The notes: a model not told the origin generated them from the letters alone. A stretch of DNA of 20,187 nt from Streptosporangiaceae bacterium (GCA_030041195.1 JASHOI010000491.1:1-20187), one strand, 5' to 3'; numbered from the stretch's first letter, positions 1 to 9,850 are shown. Made by a program: numbers and translations.

Positions 1-382
1 CGAACCAGTTGTGCGCCAGCGCGTCCGCGTGCGTGGTTCCCTGCAGGTAGGTCACGATGATGTCGTCGGCGAACTCGACGCCACCCGGCGTGGCCGTGGC
101 CTTCCCGGCCAGGTAGGTCCCGCGGTCCTGGACGTTGTGCCGCTGCGCCCGGACCCGGTCCGGCCAGATCGGGTCGCCGCCGGGATCGCCGAGCCGCAGG
201 CCGAGCGTGAAGACGCGGCCGTCGCGGATGCTGCCCGCTGCCACGGCGACCTCGCCGGGGCCGAGGACGTTGAGCATCCCGATCTCGTCGTCGTCCCCCC
301 AGCGCCCCCAGTTGCTGGGAGATCCGGCCAGCATGTCGGACAGCTGCGGTACTTCGCCGTCGGCTGGGCGGTCGGCGGTCAC
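1..382 (-). CDS. Cyclase-family (kynurenine formamidase-like) metal hydrolase, 3'-truncated by window edge
   Basis: The reading frame starts at a GTG whose last bases overlap the stop of the upstream ATPase gene (GTGA) and stays open for 127 codons to the window edge, so the C-terminus is missing. The N-terminal part reads SNWGRWGDDDEIGMLNVL (residues 22-40), a hallmark opening of bacterial cyclase-family proteins (PF04199). Residues 113-127 read LQGTTHADALAHNWF and hold the family's metal-binding H-x-D-x3-H pattern (H118, D120, H124). The family are metal-dependent amidohydrolases or lactonases such as kynurenine formamidase. This is the last visible gene of the LacI-controlled operon, translationally coupled to the importer. 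Inferred role: hydrolysis of a lactone or amide intermediate made by the dehydrogenase of the same operon. Family assignment is confident; substrate is unknown. Confidence 0.82.
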   Translation of the reverse strand, partial: MTADRPADGEVPQLSDMLAGSPSNWGRWGDDDEIGMLNVLGPGEVAVAAGSIRDGRVFTLGLRLGDPGGDPIWPDRVRAQRHNVQDRGTYLAGKATATPGGVEFADDIIVTYLQGTTHADALAHNWF

Positions 383-1152
383 GGCAGGTCGCCCGCGCTT
401 CGGCGGCCCGCGACGATGTCCTCGAGCTCGGTCAGGGATAGCTGCCCACGTGAGACGCGGGACGCGCACCGGCCGTGCTGCATGATGAAGACCTCGTCCG
501 CCAGGTCGTGCACGTAGGCCAGGGTGTGGCTGATCACGATCACCGCGAGACCGGCCTGCACCGCGGCGGTCATCGCCTCCAGGACCTTCTCGGTCTCGTA
601 GACGGACAGGGCGTTGGTGGGCTCGTCCATGATCAGCACGCGGGCGCCGAAGTGGACGGCGCGAGCTATGGCCAGGCCCTGGCGCTCGCCGCCGGACAGA
701 TGCTGGACGGGCACATTGAAGGACCGGAGCCGGAGGCCAAACTCGCGGAGCGCCTCGGTGGCCTCGGCCCGCATGAACGTGCCGTTCATGGGCATCAGCG
801 GCAGCTTCCCGCGCCGCACCTCACGCTGCAGGAAGAAGTTCCGCCAGACCGAGAGGTCCTCGCACAGCGCGAGGTCCTGGAAGACGGTCTCGATCCCGGC
901 GGCTCTGGCGTCGGCCGGGCTGCGCCACCGCTGGGCGGTCCCGTCCAGCATTATCTGGCCGCGGTCCGGGCGTTCGACCCCGACCATGACCTTGACCAGG
1001 GTCGACTTCCCGGCCCCGTTGTCGCCGACGAGGCCGGCGATCCGGCCGTAGGAGCAGTCGAAGTCAACGTCCTGGAGCGCGACGATCGGGCCGTAGCTCT
1101 TGGCAAGGCCCGTGGCGCGCAGCGCGACCTCGCCGGCCTTTCTGGCCGTCAT
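379..1152 (-). CDS. Sugar-type (CUT2) ABC importer, single-domain ATP-binding protein
   Basis: This 257-residue cytoplasmic ATPase powers the importer formed with the adjacent permease and lipoprotein. Walker A GDNGAGKS is at residues 43-50, the Q-loop glutamine in VFQDLAL at about 92, the ABC signature LSGGERQ at 152-158, Walker B VLIMDEPTN at 172-180 (D176, E177) and the switch histidine H209 in VISHT. The Walker A variant with D in place of the usual E/P, and overall similarity to one half of RbsA/XylG, place it with the ribose/fructose-type family. It has only one nucleotide-binding domain rather than the two of RbsA, like FrcA-type proteins, so it probably works as a homodimer. Its ATG overlaps the permease stop (ATGA), and its own stop overlaps the GTG of the cyclase-family gene, indicating one coupled transcript. 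Confidence 0.93.
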   Translation of the reverse strand: MTARKAGEVALRATGLAKSYGPIVALQDVDFDCSYGRIAGLVGDNGAGKSTLVKVMVGVERPDRGQIMLDGTAQRWRSPADARAAGIETVFQDLALCEDLSVWRNFFLQREVRRGKLPLMPMNGTFMRAEATEALREFGLRLRSFNVPVQHLSGGERQGLAIARAVHFGARVLIMDEPTNALSVYETEKVLEAMTAAVQAGLAVIVISHTLAYVHDLADEVFIMQHGRCASRVSRGQLSLTELEDIVAGRRSAGDLP

Positions 1153-2210
1153 CGCTGAATCCCGATCAGGCTTCTGAGTTTCGACCCGGTTATCCGCGTG
1201 TTCACCACCACAGCGACGATCAGGATCAGGCCGACGAACGCCTCGTACCAGGCCGAGGGGGCCCCGATGAGGACCAGGCCGCTGCCGGAGATCGCGATGA
1301 TCGCTGAGCCGATAAGCGAGCCGGCCACGCTGCCCGAGCCGCCGAACAGCGAGGTCCCGCCCACCACGGCGGCCACGATCGCGTAGAGCTCGAAGTCATT
1401 GCCCTGGGTCGGCTGGGCGGACAGCTGGTAGCCGAAAATCAGGCAGCCTGACAGCCCGGCCAGCACGGCCGACAGCACAAAGCAGCCGATCTTGATCCGG
1501 CCGACCGACACGCCCATGGCCTTGGCCGCCTTGCCGTTGCTGCCCGCGGCGAACACCTTGTTTCCCCAGGTGGTGAACTCCAGGGCGTAGATCGCGATGA
1601 CCAGGATCACGAAGTACCAGATCACCGGGGCGTAGATCGTGTTACCCGAGCCGAGCGCCCCGCCCATCGCGTTCAGCAGCGCCGACGGCGCGCCGGGCAG
1701 GGAGATCGGCAGACCGTTGGTCACCCCGATCAGCAGGCCGGTCCACCAGAACATCATGCCCAGCGTCACGATGAAGGACGGGATCCGCAGGAACACCGTG
1801 AGCAGCCCGTTGATCAGGCCCAGGAGCGCGGAAACGACCAGGGCAAAGATGAACGCGAGCAACAGCGGCCAGCCGTGCTGGATAAAGACATGGGCCATGA
1901 GCATCGGCGCCAGCGCGAACAAGGCACCGGTGGTCAGGTCGAACTCGCCGGCGATCATCAGGATCGTGACGCCGACCGCGATGATCCCGTATTGCGCGGT
2001 GACCACGGCGATGTTGGAGAACGTCGCCGCGGTGAGGAAGTGGCTTGACAGGACCGTGAAGATCACGCACATCGCAACGAGCGCGACGATCCCGCCGAAC
2101 TCCTTGGCGCCCACGACCGAGCGCGCCAGGCCGAGCGCCCCGCGGCCGGCTCCGCGGGTACGGACCGGGTCAGGGCTCACGCTCGCTGTGCTGACTGGGG
2201 ACGTGCTCAT
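1149..2210 (-). CDS. CUT2-family ABC transporter permease
   Basis: A 353-residue integral membrane protein of the BPD_transp_2 family (PF02653). After a basic N-terminal tail it shows about eight to ten hydrophobic segments, beginning near residues 35-60 and ending near 320-340. The family stretch MIAGEFDLTTGALFAL (near residues 104-119) corresponds to the conserved 'GGIDLSVG' region of RbsC/XylH homologues, and AIVAAVVGGTSLFGGSGSVAG (about 280-300) is the conserved cytoplasmic coupling region. Two subunits would form the channel for the substrate delivered by the upstream lipoprotein. The best Shine-Dalgarno, AGGAGG at 2227-2232, lies 16 nt from the ATG, unusually far; an intervening four-codon ORF ends on this ATG (see 2207-2221). 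Stop overlaps the ATPase start. Family confident, substrate not. Confidence 0.93.
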   Translation of the reverse strand: MSTSPVSTASVSPDPVRTRGAGRGALGLARSVVGAKEFGGIVALVAMCVIFTVLSSHFLTAATFSNIAVVTAQYGIIAVGVTILMIAGEFDLTTGALFALAPMLMAHVFIQHGWPLLLAFIFALVVSALLGLINGLLTVFLRIPSFIVTLGMMFWWTGLLIGVTNGLPISLPGAPSALLNAMGGALGSGNTIYAPVIWYFVILVIAIYALEFTTWGNKVFAAGSNGKAAKAMGVSVGRIKIGCFVLSAVLAGLSGCLIFGYQLSAQPTQGNDFELYAIVAAVVGGTSLFGGSGSVAGSLIGSAIIAISGSGLVLIGAPSAWYEAFVGLILIVAVVVNTRITGSKLRSLIGIQR

Positions 2211-2221
2211 CGGCGGCTCAC
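2207..2221 (-). promoter_or_regulatory. Four-codon leader ORF overlapping the permease start
   Basis: On the minus strand AGGAGG (2227-2232) is followed 5 nt later by GTG-AGC-CGC-CGA-TGA. The stop overlaps the permease ATG as ATGA. The SD is ideally spaced for this mini-ORF but 16 nt from the permease start, so ribosomes may translate four codons and re-initiate on the permease. Seen directly: the spacing and overlap. Inference: termination-reinitiation coupling. Confidence 0.35.
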
Positions 2222-2238
2222 GTTTCCCTCCTGCGTCG

Positions 2239-2284
2239 CTGGCTGCCCGGAGCCGGTCTCGTTCCGTCGGCTCCGGACAGCCAG
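2239..2284 (-). terminator. Strong intercistronic hairpin between binding protein and permease genes
   Basis: Arms CTGGCTGCCCGGAGCCG and CGGCTCCGGACAGCCAG pair over 17 positions with one mismatch, around a 12-nt loop. It starts 16 bp after the stop of the solute-binding-protein gene and precedes the permease RBS. There is no T-tract, so a complete terminator is unlikely. In many ABC operons such a stem protects the 3' end of the binding-protein message or partially terminates transcription, so that binding protein exceeds membrane subunits. The structure is seen; the role is inferred. Confidence 0.7.
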
Positions 2285-2300
2285 CCGGCTGACGTGGGGA

Positions 2301-3374
2301 TCAGGCCCCTATTCCTTCGTTGACCAGCTTCTGGAACTGCGCGATGTCGCTCTTGTCGACGAACAGGGTGCCGGTGTTGATGTTGGCTGGCTTGAATCCG
2401 TACTGGTGCTCCATGAACAGGTCCTGGATCGCGAGATACCCCTCGAGGTAGGGCTGCTGGTCCAGGGCGAACGCCTGGATGCCGTCCTTGATGGCCGTCA
2501 CGATCGGCGAGGCCATGTCGAACGAGGCCAGAACGTACTTCCCGATCTGGTTGGAGCGCTGCACGTACTCGTCCGCCGCCTGTGCCGGGATGGCGCCATT
2601 GCTGACGATGGCCTGCACGTCCGGGTGCGCGGCCAGGTAGGCCTGAAGAATGGACTCGCCAGAGGTCGGGTCGGTGCCGACATTCAGCTGGACCGTGTTG
2701 ATGCCGTACTGAGCGAGCGTCTGCTTCACGCCGGCGAAGCGCTGAACGCCAGGAATCTCGCCCGGGGTGTCCATGGCGTACACGACGTTGTCGCCGCGCT
2801 TGAGCATCGGCGCCAAATGCTGGGCGAGCACGCTGCCGGACTTCGTCTCGTCCTGGCCCACGTAGGCGAGCTGCGATATGGGTCCCGAATTCGGCGTGAA
2901 GTCCTGGACATTCCACAGCACGACGGGGATTCCCTGGTTAATGATGGAGGTAATGGTGCCGTTCAGGGCCTCCGGATCGGCGAGACCGGTGGCGATTCCG
3001 CACGGCTTGGCCGCCGCGGCGGCCTTCAGCAGGCTGATCTGCTGCGGGATCGAATAGGTCGACGGGCCCTCGAAGACCGCCTTGATGCCGAGGTTCTTGC
3101 CCGCCTGCTCGACGCCCTTCTCCTCGACGGCCATGAACGTGTTGATGGCTCCCTGGAAGGAGACCAGATAGTAGGTGCAGCCGCCGCTGGAATTGGCCGA
3201 TGCGGCCTGCGTCCCGCTGCTGTGGCGCCCCGAACTGCACCCGGCCAGTGCCAGGCCCACCGCGCCGACCGCGCACAGCACCCGAAGGGCTGTTCGCGGG
3301 CGGCGGGGTCTGATACGCGTGTGCTGCTGTTGCGGCGATCGCGTCGACTCTGGGCGACGCCGTGCAGTGTTCAT
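2301..3374 (-). CDS. CUT2-type sugar ABC transporter solute-binding lipoprotein
   Basis: Extracytoplasmic substrate receptor of the importer. The start chosen is the ATG at 3374 (MNTARRRPEST), because a clear SD (AGAGGTGA) lies 5 nt upstream; the open frame extends further to 3455 but would run through an intergenic hairpin. The 357-residue product has an Arg-rich N-region, a hydrophobic segment LRVLCAVGAVGLALAG and a lipobox LALAGC, so it is a membrane-anchored lipoprotein. The mature part follows the Peripla_BP_4 pattern (PF13407): a first-lobe stretch TYYLVSFQGAINTFMAVEEKG, then QQISLLKAAAAAKPCGIATG, IPVVLWNVQD, the cross-over segment YVGQDETKSGSVLAQHL, and second-lobe motifs AIVSNGAIPAQAADEYVQ and LASFDMASPIVTAIKDG. 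The family binds pentoses, hexoses, polyols and autoinducer-2. The ligand here cannot be read from sequence. Confidence 0.92.
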   Translation of the reverse strand: MNTARRRPESTRSPQQQHTRIRPRRPRTALRVLCAVGAVGLALAGCSSGRHSSGTQAASANSSGGCTYYLVSFQGAINTFMAVEEKGVEQAGKNLGIKAVFEGPSTYSIPQQISLLKAAAAAKPCGIATGLADPEALNGTITSIINQGIPVVLWNVQDFTPNSGPISQLAYVGQDETKSGSVLAQHLAPMLKRGDNVVYAMDTPGEIPGVQRFAGVKQTLAQYGINTVQLNVGTDPTSGESILQAYLAAHPDVQAIVSNGAIPAQAADEYVQRSNQIGKYVLASFDMASPIVTAIKDGIQAFALDQQPYLEGYLAIQDLFMEHQYGFKPANINTGTLFVDKSDIAQFQKLVNEGIGA

Positions 3375-3428
3375 GCCGATCACCTCTGAGTTTCTGTGGA
3401 CTTGCGGTGGACGATCTCGCGGTAAGGC

Positions 3429-3452
3429 CCGGCAGCCGTCATCTGCTGCCGG
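3429..3452 (-). repeat. Perfect 8-bp stem-loop in the leader of the binding-protein gene
   Basis: CCGGCAGC and GCTGCCGG flank an 8-nt loop, between the aldolase-family gene (stop at 3559) and the binding-protein start at 3374, about 55 nt upstream of that ATG. It could be an mRNA processing or stability element; there is no T-tract. It also argues against the longer open frame being the true start of the binding protein. Confidence 0.5.
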
Positions 3453-3558
3453 CATCTGTGTGCGGTTGCTGTGGAGCGGGAGTCTTGGGTCAGCTCGAAC
3501 GGAGCGTGCGGGCTGGGTGGGGTGTTGGCTGTGGCTTGGAAGGAACGTGACGCGCGGG

Positions 3559-4419
3559 TCAGCTGGAGCGGAACGGGCGAGTCATGGCTGTCCCGCAGAG
3601 GCCCTGGCTGGCGAGCCTTCGCTTGACCGCGCCGATGAACTGCCCGTTGGTGGTCGGCCCGGTGAGCCCCAGCCCCGTCACCAGATCGGCGACGTCCCGC
3701 TGGTGCTTAATCGTGCGGTCTACGTCGCCGGCCCGGGCGGCGGTGATGAGGTCCAGGAACAACCGCGGATTGACAGTGGCGATCACGGATACCAGGCCCT
3801 CGGCCCCGGCCAGCAGCGACGCCGCGGCGAGCAATTCCTCGCCTTGGAAGACCGAGAACCGGTCACCCGCCTCGTTGATCAGGCGCTGCGTGGTCGCCAG
3901 GTCGCGGGTGGAGTCCTTGGCCCCGGCGATGCCTTCGACCTGGGCCAGCGCCACGACCGATTCGACGGTGAGGCTGGTGTGCGCGAAGAACGGATTGTGG
4001 TAGATGAATGTGTCCTTGCCCGTGACCTCGGCCAGTGCCGTGAAGTAGTCGATCAGCTCGTCCTGCGTGTACGTGTAGTAGATCGGCGGTGTGCTGAACA
4101 CGCCGGCCACGGGGAGGTCAGCCAGCGCCCGGTAGCGGTCCAGGGCCCGCCGGTAGCCCTCGGCGCTGATGCCCACGAGCAAGGGCAGATTGCCGCCTGT
4201 GGTCTCCAGGATGACCTCCACCGTCGCCCGGCGGGTGGCATCGCTCAGCGTTACACCCTCGCCGCCGGACCCGAACAGCCAGATCCCGTCGACCCCTGCC
4301 TCCTGGAGCGATGCCGCGATCTTCCGCATCGCCGCGACGTCGAGTTCCTCGTCGGCGGTCAGCGGTGTCGGGCACGCCGGCCATAGCCCGCTGTAGGCGG
4401 TTCCTGTCATCCCAGTCAT
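3559..4419 (-). CDS. Dihydrodipicolinate synthase / N-acetylneuraminate lyase family aldolase
   Basis: A 286-residue cytoplasmic class I (Schiff-base) TIM-barrel enzyme (PF00701). The GxxGE-type carboxylate-binding loop is GSGGEG (residues 50-55). The catalytic tyrosine is Y140 in IYHNPFF, and the Schiff-base lysine is K168 in AGAKDSTRD. Length matches the family (about 290-300). A housekeeping DapA role is unlikely, because the gene sits in a LacI-controlled operon between a dehydrogenase and a sugar-type importer. Members in such settings cleave or dehydrate 2-keto-3-deoxy sugar acids or related oxo-acids to pyruvate plus an aldehyde. Two possible ATGs lie 9 nt apart (4419 and 4410); GGGGAG and AGGAG motifs support either. 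It lies 37 bp after the SDR gene. Reaction type likely; substrate unknown. Confidence 0.9.
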   Translation of the reverse strand: MTGMTGTAYSGLWPACPTPLTADEELDVAAMRKIAASLQEAGVDGIWLFGSGGEGVTLSDATRRATVEVILETTGGNLPLLVGISAEGYRRALDRYRALADLPVAGVFSTPPIYYTYTQDELIDYFTALAEVTGKDTFIYHNPFFAHTSLTVESVVALAQVEGIAGAKDSTRDLATTQRLINEAGDRFSVFQGEELLAAASLLAGAEGLVSVIATVNPRLFLDLITAARAGDVDRTIKHQRDVADLVTGLGLTGPTTNGQFIGAVKRRLASQGLCGTAMTRPFRSS

Positions 4420-4456
4420 CTCCTGTCTCCCCGTTGCGTGGCAAGCCGGACGGTGG

Positions 4457-5191
4457 TCATCCCCAGGACGGCTCTGTCATCGGCCGGAGCGCGGTCTCGA
4501 GGATCCGCAGCCGGCGGGGCCTGGTGAGCACGAACGTGATCACGTCCGCGATGTCCTCGGCGGTCATCATGCCGGCCCCGGCCAGGAACTCCGGGGTGCG
4601 GCCGCGGCCATCGTCGAGGGCGAAGTTCGTGGCCACCCCGCCCGGGCAGATCGATGTGCAGCGGATGCCGTGCTCGCGCAGCTCACCGTCGAGCGCACTC
4701 GTAAACCCGACCTGCGCGAACTTCGATGCGCTGTAGACCGCCTCGCCAGGCAGGCCACGCCGTCCCGCCTCGGACGAGACCGTGATGATGTCGCCGGAGC
4801 CACGCTCGATCAGGTGCGGCAGCCCGGCCCTGACGAGATAGATCGTCCCCTTGACGTTGGTGTCGATCATCTCGTCGATGTGCCGCTGGGGGGTGTCGAG
4901 AAACTGCCCGTACGAGCCCACACCGGCGTTCGCGACCAGGATGTCCAGCCGCCCGAAACGCTCGACCGTGGCGCCGACCAGGCTCTCGACCTGGGCCAGG
5001 TCGCGGACGTCGCAGCTCTTGGCCAGAACGTCGGGCAGCCCGAGGTCCGCTCCGCGGCGCGAGCCCAGACCGAGGCGAACGCCCAGGCCAGAGAGCTGGC
5101 GCGCCAGAGCCTCGCCAATGCCGGAACTCGCACCGGTGACAACAGCTACCTGACCCCGCAAGTCATGATCTTCCCTGAGATGTATGTCCAA
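4457..5191 (-). CDS. SDR-family NAD(P)-dependent oxidoreductase
   Basis: A classical short-chain dehydrogenase. With the TTG start at 5191 it has 244 residues, the usual size. TGASSGIG cofactor loop is at 19-26, NAG at 88-90, N112 in DTNVKGT, the catalytic serine in ITVSSEAG (139/140), and Y153-x3-K157 in YSASK. PGG (about 183-185) follows as usual. The ATG-initiated open frame reaches 5266, but its first codons translate the tandem operators (giving the repeat YENVYSYENVY), so that start is implausible. TTG at 5191 lies 11 nt after GGAGG; a second TTG at residue 11 is also possible. The enzyme probably oxidises a hydroxyl of the imported compound or reduces an intermediate. As first gene after the operators it is the presumed head of the repressed operon. 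Confidence 0.88.
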   Translation of the reverse strand: MDIHLREDHDLRGQVAVVTGASSGIGEALARQLSGLGVRLGLGSRRGADLGLPDVLAKSCDVRDLAQVESLVGATVERFGRLDILVANAGVGSYGQFLDTPQRHIDEMIDTNVKGTIYLVRAGLPHLIERGSGDIITVSSEAGRRGLPGEAVYSASKFAQVGFTSALDGELREHGIRCTSICPGGVATNFALDDGRGRTPEFLAGAGMMTAEDIADVITFVLTRPRRLRILETALRPMTEPSWG

Positions 5192-5208
5192 TCGACCTTG
5201 AACCTCCA

Positions 5209-5242
5209 AGTAAACGTTTTCATACGAGTAAACGTTTTCATA
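5209..5242. promoter_or_regulatory. Tandem LacI-family operators
   Basis: Two identical 16-bp copies of agtaaacgttttcata lie at 5209-5224 and 5227-5242, with an 18-bp repeat period. Each contains the palindromic core AAACGTTT with a central CG, the known half-site style of LacI/GalR-family operators. They lie between the LacI-family gene and the SDR start, adjacent to the SDR Shine-Dalgarno. The repeat is seen directly; repression by the neighbouring LacI protein is inferred. Confidence 0.8.
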
Positions 5243-5266
5243 ACACCCAGAAGACGGACTACGCAA
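5237..5266 (-). promoter_or_regulatory. Candidate sigma70-type promoter of the SDR-importer operon
   Basis: On the minus strand TTGCGT (5261-5266) and TATGAA (5237-5242) are 18 nt apart, matching 3/6 and 4/6 of the -35 and -10 consensus. The -10 overlaps the upstream operator copy, and the predicted start would fall inside the second copy, a standard repressible arrangement. Promoter match is weak, so this rests mostly on position. Confidence 0.35.
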
Positions 5267-5311
5267 GAGGCGATGGCAGATCTGCGTGGACCGAGACGGA
5301 AGAGGCTTCGT

Positions 5312-6394
5312 TTAGCTACTTTGTGTAGCCATCGTGCTGCGTCTTGTGATCACATTCGCGGCGACGCCAGGAGCGCCGACGCTGGAGGCTCGCAGCACCA
5401 CCAGGGGTGGAACAAGGATTTCCCGGGAGCCGTCTCCCATCTCGCCGGACTGGGCGAACGCCACGGCGAGCCGGGCCACTTCGGCTACGGGCTGCGCCAC
5501 GCTGGTCAGCGTCGGCCTGGTGATCGAGGCAACCACCGTGTCGTCGAAGCCGGTTACCGCGATCTGGCCGGGCACCTGGACGCCGACATCCTCGAAGTAC
5601 AGCAGGGCGCCCACGCCGATCAGGTCATTCGCACAGACCAAAGCGTCGGTGTCCGGCCACCTTTCCAGCGCCTGCGCGGCCGCGGCCCGGCCCCACTGCA
5701 CAGTCGAGTCCCCGATCATCATCCGGCCGACGGACTCAGGGTAGTGCTTGCCCGCCCAGCGGCGGAATGCAACCTCGCGCTGATGCGCCGGCCACTCCGA
5801 AGGGTCAGCGCCCGCGAAGGCCATCCGGGTGCGGCCCTGGCCGCGAATATGGTCCAGCAGTTCCCTGGTCGCCCGCGCGTGGTCCACCCCCACGTGCAGC
5901 ACCTCGCCGCTGGCCCGGCGGTCGAGCTGGATCACCGGCACTTCGCGAGCCGCGGCCACTACCGCCGACCGGCTCTTGCGCCGGTCAACCGGGCTCACCA
6001 GAAGGCGGTCCACACGCCTGGCGATCAGCAGCTCCAGGCACTCGCGCTCCACCTCGACGTTGTCCTGTGCCTCGGCCAGCAGCAGCGACCAGCCCGCCTG
6101 CCGGAACTCGGCCTCAACCGCCTGGATCAGAGCGGGGAAGAACGGGTTGTTGATGTTCGGCACCACCAGGCCGGCGCTCGTGGTTTCCCGGCGCCGCAGG
6201 GCCCGCCCGATCGGATCCACCCGGTAGCCCAGGCGCGACGCCGCGTCCCAGACCGCCTCGGCGCGGCTGGGCGCTACCGTGCTACTGCCGGTCAGCACAC
6301 GCGAGACAGTCGCGATGGAGACACCCGCTGACCGGGCAACATCGCGGATTGTCACGCGTGACCTAGCGTCCACGTCGGCTGGGTCCCTCCGCAT
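5312..6394 (-). CDS. LacI-family transcriptional repressor
   Basis: A 360-residue DNA-binding regulator. The N-terminal helix-turn-helix is VTIRDVARSAGVSIATVSRVLTG (residues 14-36), followed by the hinge region YRVDPIGRALRR. The Peripla_BP sensor domain begins at AGLVVPNINNPFFPALIQAVE (about 75-95) and continues through CANDLIGVGALLYFEDVG and VAVTGFDD-like IAVTGFDDTVVASITRPTLTSV, all canonical for the family. The ATG at 6394 is chosen; GGGAG lies 10 nt upstream. A TTG one codon earlier and an internal GTG just before TIRDVA are alternatives. It is in the same orientation as, and 120 bp upstream of, the SDR gene, with the tandem operators between them, so it most likely represses the downstream catabolic operon and is released by its substrate or an intermediate. 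Confidence 0.93.
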   Translation of the reverse strand: MRRDPADVDARSRVTIRDVARSAGVSIATVSRVLTGSSTVAPSRAEAVWDAASRLGYRVDPIGRALRRRETTSAGLVVPNINNPFFPALIQAVEAEFRQAGWSLLLAEAQDNVEVERECLELLIARRVDRLLVSPVDRRKSRSAVVAAAREVPVIQLDRRASGEVLHVGVDHARATRELLDHIRGQGRTRMAFAGADPSEWPAHQREVAFRRWAGKHYPESVGRMMIGDSTVQWGRAAAAQALERWPDTDALVCANDLIGVGALLYFEDVGVQVPGQIAVTGFDDTVVASITRPTLTSVAQPVAEVARLAVAFAQSGEMGDGSREILVPPLVVLRASSVGAPGVAANVITRRSTMATQSS

Positions 6395-6864
6395 CAAGCT
6401 GCCGCTCCCGGACAGGGCAGGCAGGCGGCATCATCGTATATCCGGAGCCACCACCGCAAGCCACACATGATCGACACAGAAAACGCAGGCTTCGGTTTGC
6501 TGGCACCGGAAAATGAGCCAGCCTCCTGAGCATGAAATGCCACGCACCTGGCCATAGTGTGGACCGCTGAATATGTCTGCAAACGAAGTCAGACCGGGTC
6601 AGGACACCTCGCAAATGCGATTGTTGCATGGGCTGGCGAAGATCCACGCGACGTTTGATGACCCGAATCTCGTGTCGCGGGCGGCGACGACCACCCCAAC
6701 ACCCAGACCTCCCGTAACTGGAGGGTCTTTGCGTTCCTGGAGCCCGATATTGGCATGCCGAATCCGCCAAACGAAATAAGGCGCGCCGGTACTGACTAAA
6801 TTACACATATGTGATTTCCGGCGATCTCCGTCTGCATTGACCATTCTCCTGCGTAGTCAAATGG

Positions 6865-6882
6865 CACGAGTGGCCACTCGTG
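6865..6882. promoter_or_regulatory. 18-bp perfect palindrome (candidate operator)
   Basis: CACGAGTGGCCACTCGTG is fully self-complementary, with no loop, which suits a dimeric regulator site better than an RNA hairpin. It lies 18 bp upstream of the terminator-like hairpin and about 220 bp upstream of the ATPase remnant. No regulator in the window is an obvious partner: it does not resemble the LacI operators. Confidence 0.5.
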
Positions 6883-6900
6883 TAACATGAGTCACTGTGG

Positions 6901-6940
6901 TGGCGGAGCCGGAACATAAACCACCGGCGGCGCCATTTTT
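6901..6940 (+). terminator. Rho-independent terminator-like hairpin with T-tract, orphan
   Basis: TGGCG (6901-6905) pairs with CGCCA (6931-6935), and GCCGG (6908-6912) with CCGGC (6924-6928), separated by a 2x2 internal loop, with an 11-nt apical loop and TTTTT at 6936-6940. It reads on the plus strand, yet no plus-strand gene lies upstream in the window. It could end a small RNA or be the remains of a lost gene. Confidence 0.5.
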
Positions 6941-7102
6941 GTAAGCCTTCAGGATCGATGCTGGAGCGGTTCGGCGCGTCGTCAAGAACGCGCTGCAGCG
7001 TAGACGGTTACTGGGATCGCTGATGCAAGTGGTGCTGTGCTGAACTTATGCGGCAGGTAGCACGACCTCACATGGCTCGTTCGCCCTAGGAGGAGGTGAC
7101 GG

Positions 7103-7665
<563 letters not shown>

Positions 7666-7793
7666 TCATCATGCCGCACAGCCAGCCAGCTCGTCGCTGC
7701 GGCTCACAGGCCAAGCAGACTTTTGGCACCCACAGGTTCACGACTCACCGGCGGTGTCTTGACTGGCCCATGGGGATCCTAATGAGCAAAGGC

Positions 7794-9850
<2,057 letters not shown>

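Larger units (their letters stand above)
6398..7102. other. 705-bp gene-free stretch
   Basis: No convincing coding frame is seen. Open frames here are short, lack family motifs and have no good RBS. The stretch is visibly less GC-rich than its neighbours in several places. It contains an imperfect hairpin at 6705-6728 (AGACCTCC / GGAGGGTCT), an 18-bp perfect palindrome (6865-6882), an orphan terminator-like hairpin (6901-6940) and the RBS AGGAGGTGA (about 7089-7097) of the ATPase remnant. It may be the footprint of a lost gene. Confidence 0.6.

Noticed and set aside
2406..3389. 327-codon plus-strand open frame opposite the binding-protein gene
   Set aside because: Pure antisense shadow of the lipoprotein frame; no motifs or RBS, and the opposite strand has clear family homology and a lipobox.
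3559..4419. Housekeeping lysine-biosynthesis dapA
   Set aside because: The operon context with a sugar-type importer, LacI control and no other lysine genes points to a catabolic paralogue.
4670..6331. 553-codon plus-strand open frame across the SDR and LacI genes
   Set aside because: Long only because of high GC; it runs through two well-supported minus-strand genes and the operators, with Arg/His/Gly-rich nonsense composition.
6363..6770. 135-codon minus-strand open frame upstream of the LacI gene
   Set aside because: No family motif, overlaps the start of the repressor gene, and has no convincing Shine-Dalgarno.
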